DNA of 6,053 bases from positions 1-6,053 of the forward strand of contig CAYSCZ010000106.1 in NCBI GenBank assembly GCA_964429655.1. The letters run 5' to 3'. The notes under the pieces are model-generated. The model was not told where the DNA came from, did not search any database, and saw only the letters and a list, made by a program, of their open reading frames with translations. This document shows, piece after piece, positions 1 to 5,014 of this stretch; position 1 is the stretch's first letter, and each line of letters starts with the position of its first letter. The stretch is from CAYSCZ01 sp964429655 (lineage in GTDB: Bacteria > Bacteroidota > Bacteroidia > Cytophagales > Cyclobacteriaceae). The translations under genes were made by a program, and so were the position numbers.

Positions 1-178
1 CTAATTTTATTTGAGGAAAGCAATCTTTGAATTTTTCCGGATCACACTCATCAGAGGCATTGTCGACCAGGATTATCTCGTAATCGATGTCTTTAGTATA
101 GGTAATAACCGATTGTATACACGAGCAGGTCAGCTCATAGGTATTGTAGTTGACTATGATGATCGAAACATTAACCAT
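1..178 (-). CDS. GT2 family glycosyltransferase, N-terminal part (3' end outside window)
   Basis: The frame opens with ATG at 178-176 and stays open to base 1, giving 59 codons that begin MVNVSIIIVNYNTYELT. The SIIIVNYN strand followed about 30 residues later by EIILVDNASDE is the nucleotide-sugar-binding start of GT-A fold family 2 transferases. The closest resemblance is to rhamnosyltransferase-like members that start VSIIIVNYN. The DXD metal site and acceptor region lie outside the window, so donor and acceptor cannot be named. It would act on the cytoplasmic face of the membrane, adding a sugar to a lipid-linked repeat unit. The start overlaps the end of the GT4-like gene by 8 bases (171-178). 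An AAGG about 9 bases upstream of the ATG is a plausible ribosome binding site. Family assignment is strong; specificity is unknown. Confidence 0.88.
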   Translation of the reverse strand, partial: MVNVSIIIVNYNTYELTCSCIQSVITYTKDIDYEIILVDNASDECDPEKFKDCFPQIKL

Positions 179-1337
179 TTAAACTTGCCTTGATGCCGTG
201 TATAAGTTCACTGTGGATGTTTTTTGGATTTAAAACAGACTCCGCGACTTTCCTGGTGTTACTGCCTACCTGATCAAGTGCTTTTTTGGATATATTTTCT
301 AAATTTTTCAAAAATACTTGCTCATCATCTATCTCAGTCACAATGCCGCACTCATGTTTTTTAGCGAAAATGGTTGCACTTGAATAAGAAGGTCCCCACA
401 CAAAAATTGGTTTCCCATAAGGCGCATAATCAAGCCATTTTGTGGTGAAACTGGTAGATACAAATGGTCGTTGCTCTTTTTCAAAACTCATCACCGTTAA
501 AAAAGCATCAGCCATTCCCAATTCAATTTTTAATTGTTCAAAAGGTAAAAACTGTTGATAAATACCAGCATCAGTTAATAGTGTGATATCTTCATTGGAC
601 CAATCCTTTCCAACCGGAAAAATTTTTAAATGGAATTGATCATGTGGCATAATCGCTTTGGCCAGCCGAAGCAACATTCTCCCGTATGCACCATAACAGT
701 TGCCTGCATACACTATTGTAAATGATTTGGTCTTATTTTGAGAGGTTTTAATATCAAAAATTGAGTCATCACCAATTGGGTAAAGAACAGAATGGTTTTT
801 TCTTGATGCAAAAAAATCTTTCATACCATCACTTGTATAAAATACCCATGAAGCCTTTTGTTGAATGAATTTAAATTTCCTCAATAAAAAGGACCGCATC
901 CATTTATATGGTTCCATGTATTCGGGGATGAACCTTGATAATGGAAAAAGATCCTGAAAATCAGCTACCAGGGGGATATTGAATTTCCTGGAAAGTTGAT
1001 AGGCAATTCCGGTATGAATGTTGTCGGGGACAGTGAAAATAACTTCCGGCTTTTGCTCCCTGACAACCTTTTTTATGCTTTTAGGGATAAGAAACCAATT
1101 TATTAAATATTCTAAATTATAATAAAGTCTGGACAGTCTTGATCTGGACAATCTTTTTGCCAGTTTATTTCTGTGCAAAGCAAATTTATTACTTACTAAA
1201 GCGGATTCAACATTAAATCCCGCAACGGAAATATCAAAATCATCCCTCAGGACAAAATGTCTGTAAATGGCAATGTGCGCTCCGCAACTTGTGTCCGGCA
1301 ATACTGAGGAAATGTAAAGAACTTTGGTTTTGATCAT
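171..1337 (-). CDS. GT4-like (GT-B fold) glycosyltransferase
   Basis: This 388-residue protein has the usual length of a GT-B retaining transferase. Residues 1-120 form the N-terminal Rossmann half, with MIKTKVLYISSVLP as first strand and loop. VADFQDLFP at 124-132 resembles the DxxDLWP stretch of WbuB/WcaI-type GT4 enzymes. The C-terminal donor-binding half begins near FTIVYAGNCYGAYG (206-219) and carries FTTKWLDYAPYGKPI (297-311), matching the SK-x-EY-x-A-x-GKP region of GT4 enzymes. The classical E-x7-E pair is degenerate: Asp303 sits at the second acidic position and no clear first Glu is present. There is no signal peptide and no membrane segment. The likely role is sugar transfer to a growing repeat unit in the cytoplasm. 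Its ATG shares one base with the TAA ending the displaced sulfotransferase tail (TAATG, 1339-1335). Donor sugar is unknown. Confidence 0.87.
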   Translation of the reverse strand: MIKTKVLYISSVLPDTSCGAHIAIYRHFVLRDDFDISVAGFNVESALVSNKFALHRNKLAKRLSRSRLSRLYYNLEYLINWFLIPKSIKKVVREQKPEVIFTVPDNIHTGIAYQLSRKFNIPLVADFQDLFPLSRFIPEYMEPYKWMRSFLLRKFKFIQQKASWVFYTSDGMKDFFASRKNHSVLYPIGDDSIFDIKTSQNKTKSFTIVYAGNCYGAYGRMLLRLAKAIMPHDQFHLKIFPVGKDWSNEDITLLTDAGIYQQFLPFEQLKIELGMADAFLTVMSFEKEQRPFVSTSFTTKWLDYAPYGKPIFVWGPSYSSATIFAKKHECGIVTEIDDEQVFLKNLENISKKALDQVGSNTRKVAESVLNPKNIHSELIHGIKASLNG

Positions 1338-1528
1338 TAATTTAAGTGATTTTTCAACCTTTTTAATTCCATACCATACCAGCGCTTAGCGATAAATTTC
1401 ATCATTCCAGAGTTTGACATATAAAAACCAAAAGATCGGATGATCCTTATTTTTGGGAAAAACCTTTGAACAAATAAATGCTCTATGCTACTTCCTGCAT
1501 TCACGCTTTTGCCATTATTTATAGTAAT
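1337..1528 (-). pseudogene. Displaced C-terminal tail of the sulfotransferase (-1 frame)
   Basis: Re-reading the last A of the A7 run (1528) opens 63 codons, starting ITINNGKSVNAGSSIEHLF, that run without a stop to TAA at 1339-1337. Joined to the 186 codons before it, this gives a 249-residue protein, nearer the family's length. The NGKSVNAGSSIEHLFVQRF stretch resembles the N-x-S segment and helix often seen near the end of this sulfotransferase group, as I recall it. The stop shares one base with the ATG of the next gene (TAATG), the kind of junction expected for a real operon gene end. The tail fills what would otherwise be the only sizeable gap (181 bases) in a tightly packed operon. It could be a sequencing error at a homopolymer, a genuine mutation, or a frameshifted product; the sequence alone does not decide. 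Confidence 0.72.
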
Positions 1529-2085
1529 TTTTTTAACGCTAAAGCATCTATAAATAGATTGAGAGCATCGGTATCCTTTTGATAGTATACATGCTTAAAA
1601 ATTTCTATCCACATGGATTCATAATAACTGAATGATGTTTTTTGGATATTGTCTTTAGCATAACTTATCAAAGATTTTTTTTCACTACCTAAAGATATTC
1701 TCTTTTTCCAGGAGCTTATCAGCCATTCCTCAGGTTCTCTCAAAAAAAGTAAAACCTTTGTATTATATTCGTGAAATGTGTTATTCAGATGATCTATTTC
1801 CATCTTGTTAAGTAAACAAAACGCCTCACTCGAAATAATAATATTTTGATTATCAGATGATTGAATGTTTTTCAATAAGGCATTTATTGTTTCACTGTTA
1901 TCATAAAGCTTGGATTTGTCGAAATAATGAGCGATTTGGTGGTGTCCATATTCTCTGTTTGGAATACCAATTTTCGGATAGAGAAAATCATTATCAAGTA
2001 ACAAATTACTATTATCGTAGCACCATCTTTGAATTCTTGTGGTACCTGTCCTATGTATTCCAATATGTAAGTAAATTGTTTTCAT
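1519..2085 (-). CDS. Sulfotransferase family protein, frame cut short by a -1 shift
   Basis: Predicted to transfer sulfate from PAPS to a sugar of the polysaccharide or a precursor. From the ATG at 2085 the frame gives 188 residues. The 5'-phosphosulfate loop is at residues 8-16 (IGIHRTGTT, directly after MKTIYLH), close to the start as usual. IIISSEAF (82-89) and LLFLREPEEWLISSW (112-126), with Arg117 and Ser124/125, fit the 3'-phosphate-binding region. An ATG at 2115 would add ten residues but overlaps the preceding gene by 25 bases; the ATG at 2085 follows that gene's TAG by 5 bases and puts the P-loop where the family has it, so I prefer it. The protein is short for its family and stops in ALALKKLL just after an A7 run at 1534-1528. 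The missing C-terminus continues in the -1 frame to 1337. Function as truncated is doubtful; the family call is fairly secure. Confidence 0.75.
   Translation of the reverse strand: MKTIYLHIGIHRTGTTRIQRWCYDNSNLLLDNDFLYPKIGIPNREYGHHQIAHYFDKSKLYDNSETINALLKNIQSSDNQNIIISSEAFCLLNKMEIDHLNNTFHEYNTKVLLFLREPEEWLISSWKKRISLGSEKKSLISYAKDNIQKTSFSYYESMWIEIFKHVYYQKDTDALNLFIDALALKKLL
1528..1534 (-). other. A7 homopolymer, A_AAA_AAA slippery heptamer at the frame break
   Basis: On the coding strand the codons read TTA AAA AAA TTA CTA TAA, so seven A in a row sit in the X_XXY_YYZ register for -1 slippage, and the zero-frame stop follows two codons later. A -1 slip, or one additional A, restores the sulfotransferase frame. 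No purine-rich Shine-Dalgarno-like stimulator is seen in the 15 bases upstream. Only a weak AU-rich pairing is visible downstream (1520-1513 with 1480-1472), so evidence for programmed frameshifting is limited to the slippery motif itself. Confidence 0.6.
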
Positions 2086-2090
2086 TCCAT

Positions 2091-3161
2091 CTATAATGAG
2101 CTTAACTGAACCCAATTAGAATGATTTACCGAGAAATTTTTAATCTCATTTAGTGTATTAAATATTGAAGTATTAACCCTCCATTCCCAATGTTTATGCG
2201 CCTTTGATGGGTCCAACACCATCCATGGGATATCGTATTGTCGCTCTGCATTTGTTTGTTCTACCTTATTTGGGCCAATATTTTCTTCACACCATTGTGT
2301 CAATTGTAATAATGATATCGCATTTTCCGGGCCACCGCTCAGATTAAGTGTTTTAGGTTTTTTACTTTTAGCGGGTTCATTGAGTTGCTTAACCAGTAGA
2401 GCGGTTAAATCTTTAGGGTGCAGGCAATCGCGTACCTGGTGGCCGGTGCCACCAAACCCTATGTACTTCAATGGCCGATGCTCCCGAAAACTGTGGATCC
2501 AAAAAGCAAATATTCCCTGCGTCGGGTGTCCGAACTGGCCTGCTCCTGCCAGGACTCCGCACCTGTTGACCCATACCGGGAATTCAAAGGTTTCCCCATA
2601 TTCCAATGCCAAATGCTCGGAGGTCACCTTAGTGCTTCCGTATAATGAGACTGGTGGTTTTGTGCTGTACTCCTCCGCTACACCTTTCCCTGATATTCCT
2701 TTCGGGAAACCCTGATCAGGATCCGGGTAGAATGCACCATCTTTTTCCAGCATTTTTAGATTGGCGATACCCGGAATATGATATACTCTACTGGTAGATA
2801 GCAATATGAAGCCGCCCTGGTGTTTTTTACAGTACTCCAATAGGTTAATGGTACCTAACAGGTTATGCTCGACTAATTGTCTTGAACTGGTTTTGCCATC
2901 CACACCGGCTAATACCGATGGATTAGCAGCGGCATCTATCACGAAATCTGCTTTTGGTAACAGCTCCAGATCACTTGGATTACGAATATCACCACGAAAA
3001 ATTTTGATTCCACGCGCTTTTAAATCAGGCTGGTTTAACCAACTTCCGGATCGAATGAAATTATCCATGCCAAATATCTCCAACGATGGGTTTAACCGAA
3101 GGAGTTCTTTTGCAATAGTAGAACCTACAAAACCGCAAATACCGGTAATAAAAATTTTCAC
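2091..3161 (-). CDS. NAD-dependent SDR epimerase/dehydratase (CDP-tyvelose epimerase-like), GTG start
   Basis: A 356-residue extended short-chain dehydrogenase/reductase that would epimerise or otherwise modify a nucleotide sugar in the cytosol using bound NAD. The Rossmann motif is G7-x2-G10-x2-G13 in FITGICGFVGS. Asp33 at the end of the second strand favours NAD over NADP. DAAANPSVLAG (76-86) is the conserved NAD-side loop. The catalytic set is Ser122-Thr123-Ser124 with Tyr174 and Lys178 (YGSTK), so it looks active. GHQVRDCLHPKDL (240-252) is the substrate-side VRD element shared with CDP-tyvelose 2-epimerases. The start codon is GTG at 3161-3159 and overlaps the preceding TGA by four bases (GTGA), indicating translational coupling to the other epimerase. 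TAG at 2093-2091 ends it five bases before the sulfotransferase. Substrate and product are not predictable; dehydratase activity is an alternative. Confidence 0.88.
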   Translation of the reverse strand: MKIFITGICGFVGSTIAKELLRLNPSLEIFGMDNFIRSGSWLNQPDLKARGIKIFRGDIRNPSDLELLPKADFVIDAAANPSVLAGVDGKTSSRQLVEHNLLGTINLLEYCKKHQGGFILLSTSRVYHIPGIANLKMLEKDGAFYPDPDQGFPKGISGKGVAEEYSTKPPVSLYGSTKVTSEHLALEYGETFEFPVWVNRCGVLAGAGQFGHPTQGIFAFWIHSFREHRPLKYIGFGGTGHQVRDCLHPKDLTALLVKQLNEPAKSKKPKTLNLSGGPENAISLLQLTQWCEENIGPNKVEQTNAERQYDIPWMVLDPSKAHKHWEWRVNTSIFNTLNEIKNFSVNHSNWVQLSSL

Positions 3162-4210
3162 TGAAGCCGTTCTTTCCAGGCGTCTACAATCTGCCTGATG
3201 GTTTCATCCACTGATATTGTTATATCCCAATTCGGATAGTGTGATTTCATTTTTCTCAAATCACTGTAATAGCAAATATGGTCTCCTAATCGGTTTTTAT
3301 CAGAGTATTTATATTTCATAGCCTTATTGCTATACTTTTCAGCCATTTTAAAGGCTTCGAGAATAGAAACCGTATTGTCCTTTCCACCCCCCAGATTATA
3401 GACTTCCCCTGATCGGGGTGCTTTGATATATTCTTCAATAAACCGGCTCACATCATAACTATGGATATTATCCCGTACCTGCTTTCCTTTATATCCAAAG
3501 ATGGTGTACTCCTTTTCTTCGAGGTTACATTTGACTAAATAACTTAAAAACCCGTGTAACTCCACACCACTATGATTCGGCCCGGTAAGGCACCCACCCC
3601 GTAACGCACAGGTGGGCATGTCAAAATATCTTCCATATTCCTGTACGGCTATATCTGCCGCTACTTTAGATGCTCCAAAAAGCGAATGCTTGCTTTGATC
3701 AATGGAGAAAGTTTCAGGGATTCCGGTCAGGAAGTTTTCATCAGCATATTCCCATCTAGTTTCTAACTCCTTCATTGGAATATTATTAGGGGCATCACCA
3801 TAAACCTTGTTTGTTGAGAGGTGCACAAAAGGAATATCTGTTCGGTATTGCCTTGTTGCTTCTAATAAATTAAACGTTCCTACAGCATTGGTATCGAAAT
3901 CATCGAATGGAATAGCTGCTGCCCGGTCATGACTGGGTTGAGCAGCCGCATGTACAATAGCATCCGGGGCTACCTCTTTTACTCTTTTTAATACACCCTC
4001 ACGATCGCGAATGTCCAGTTCGATATGGTGGAAATTTTTCAGCGCTTTCTCCAGTCTGCTTTGGTTCCATCGGGTATCGCCTTTATCACCAAAGAATATG
4101 GCACGTTGATTGGCATCAATTCCATATATTTCCCAGCCTAACTCATGAAAATGCTGGCACACTTCGGAACCAATGAGTCCGGAAGAGCCGGTAACCAATA
4201 GTTTCTTCAT
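3158..4210 (-). CDS. CDP-paratose/tyvelose 2-epimerase-type SDR with Phe at the catalytic Tyr position
   Basis: A 350-residue extended SDR of normal length. The Rossmann motif is G8-x2-G11-x2-G14 in VTGSSGLIGS, and Asp32 suggests NAD as cofactor. HAAAQPSHD (87-95) is the cofactor loop. LSTNKVYGD (131-139), the ETR near 150, the ASKVAAD stretch (180-186) and GKQVRDNIHS (242-251) match the Tyv/RfbE CDP-paratose 2-epimerase pattern. The usual YxxxK reads Phe178-GAS-Lys182, so the general-base tyrosine is missing; from memory, relatives with HSLFGASK exist, so this may define a subfamily. The likely role is epimerisation of a nucleotide sugar, possibly jointly with the SDR translated directly after it, with which it overlaps by four bases. 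The gap to the preceding sulfotransferase is 15 bases, with no Shine-Dalgarno sequence visible before the ATG. CDP-linked substrate is inference; no CDP-sugar genes lie in the window. Confidence 0.88.
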   Translation of the reverse strand: MKKLLVTGSSGLIGSEVCQHFHELGWEIYGIDANQRAIFFGDKGDTRWNQSRLEKALKNFHHIELDIRDREGVLKRVKEVAPDAIVHAAAQPSHDRAAAIPFDDFDTNAVGTFNLLEATRQYRTDIPFVHLSTNKVYGDAPNNIPMKELETRWEYADENFLTGIPETFSIDQSKHSLFGASKVAADIAVQEYGRYFDMPTCALRGGCLTGPNHSGVELHGFLSYLVKCNLEEKEYTIFGYKGKQVRDNIHSYDVSRFIEEYIKAPRSGEVYNLGGGKDNTVSILEAFKMAEKYSNKAMKYKYSDKNRLGDHICYYSDLRKMKSHYPNWDITISVDETIRQIVDAWKERLQ

Positions 4211-4225
4211 AAATAGATAATTATA

Positions 4226-5014
4226 TTAATTTTTAGGTTTTCTGTCATTAATTAAATTTAGAACATAACTTGAGCTTTCAGTAGGTGATATTTCATGATC
4301 ATTTAGCTCCCAATCTTTTTCCATCCCATCACTAAAAAAACTCTTTTGCAAAAAATTCGAAAAATATTCTGCATCCTCTTTTGTAAACCATTTACGCCAA
4401 TTGTCAAATGATTTTGATCTAACCACTCTTTTATGCTTTTCATCAACGGCTAATTGAGCATGGACTTGAAAACCTAAATATTCCGAAATCATATTATAAT
4501 TTTCATTTATAATATTCTTGTACGGGAATCCTACCTTATTAGAAATTTCTTTTAGCTGATCCAAGTACAATAATCTTTGCTTGAAATGATCTAAAGACAA
4601 TGAGGGATAGGTAATATTTTCCCATAAATATTTCACAGAAATACGCTTTGGTTCCGCCTCTTTTTTTTGCAATAGTGAAATCGCTGAATTAATCTCAGCT
4701 TCGCTCTTATTCCATAAATTATGATATCCAGCTTCGTAGAGCATTGAACTAATAAGAATATCCCTTGGATCTCTTTGTATTAGAATCATATGTGAGAACT
4801 TTTCAATCAAATTAAGATCAGGTTCTCCAGTAACTACAATTTTTGTTATACTCGATTTTCTTTTTTTTAGAATCGTACTTAAGTCTTTAGGCTCGAAAAA
4901 GCTAAGAAGTTTATCTGGTGAAGATTTTAATATTTTATAAAAAAGTGCTGTCGTACCCGATTTAGGGGAACCAGCAATTAATATTCTTTTTACTTTTCTT
5001 TTGTTAAAGAACAT
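4226..5014 (-). CDS. PAPS-dependent sulfotransferase
   Basis: A 262-residue cytosolic-type sulfotransferase. The 5'-phosphosulfate loop is GSPKSGTT at residues 15-22, directly after the first strand RILIA. The 3'-phosphate-binding motif is LIQRDPRDILISSM (78-91), with Arg81 and Ser89. FDNWRKWFTKEDAEYF (203-218) corresponds to the C-terminal segment of Sulfotransfer_1 proteins that closes over the cofactor. These three landmarks in order make the family call firm. It should sulfate a hydroxyl on the polysaccharide, a repeat-unit intermediate or another glycolipid. It differs in sequence and layout from the second sulfotransferase at 2085-1519, so two sulfation positions are plausible. Its ATG at 5014 overlaps the end of the GT10 gene by 25 bases, with GGA just upstream as a weak ribosome site. 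Its DNA looks more AT-rich than the epimerase genes that follow. Confidence 0.87.
   Translation of the reverse strand: MFFNKRKVKRILIAGSPKSGTTALFYKILKSSPDKLLSFFEPKDLSTILKKRKSSITKIVVTGEPDLNLIEKFSHMILIQRDPRDILISSMLYEAGYHNLWNKSEAEINSAISLLQKKEAEPKRISVKYLWENITYPSLSLDHFKQRLLYLDQLKEISNKVGFPYKNIINENYNMISEYLGFQVHAQLAVDEKHKRVVRSKSFDNWRKWFTKEDAEYFSNFLQKSFFSDGMEKDWELNDHEISPTESSSYVLNLINDRKPKN

Noticed and set aside
11..193. 60-codon plus-strand frame at the window start
   Set aside because: It is the complement of the GT2 N-terminus, whose SIIIVNYN and VDNASDE motifs are on the minus strand.
1472..1520. Possible stem (1520-1513 with 1480-1472) downstream of the A7 run as a frameshift stimulator
   Set aside because: The pairing is short, AU-only apart from one G-C pair, has a bulge and a loop of more than 30 bases; too weak to call a structure.
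1857..2096. 79-codon plus-strand frame antisense to the interrupted sulfotransferase
   Set aside because: It is opposite the P-loop and following region of the sulfotransferase and has no recognisable feature.
2086..2115. ATG at 2115 as the start of the interrupted sulfotransferase
   Set aside because: It would overlap the preceding epimerase gene by 25 bases and add ten residues ahead of a P-loop normally near the N-terminus; the ATG at 2085, five bases after the TAG, fits better.
2380..3198. Three plus-strand open frames (75, 111 and 130 codons) antisense to the first-described SDR epimerase
   Set aside because: They are opposite a clearly conserved SDR enzyme, two overlap each other, and their translations show no recognisable domain; they are shadows of the G+C-richer coding strand.
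4211..4225. AT-rich 15-base gap before the ATG at 4210 as an internal promoter
   Set aside because: No -35/-10 or Bacteroidota -33/-7 pair can be recognised with correct spacing, and neighbouring genes are packed on the same strand.
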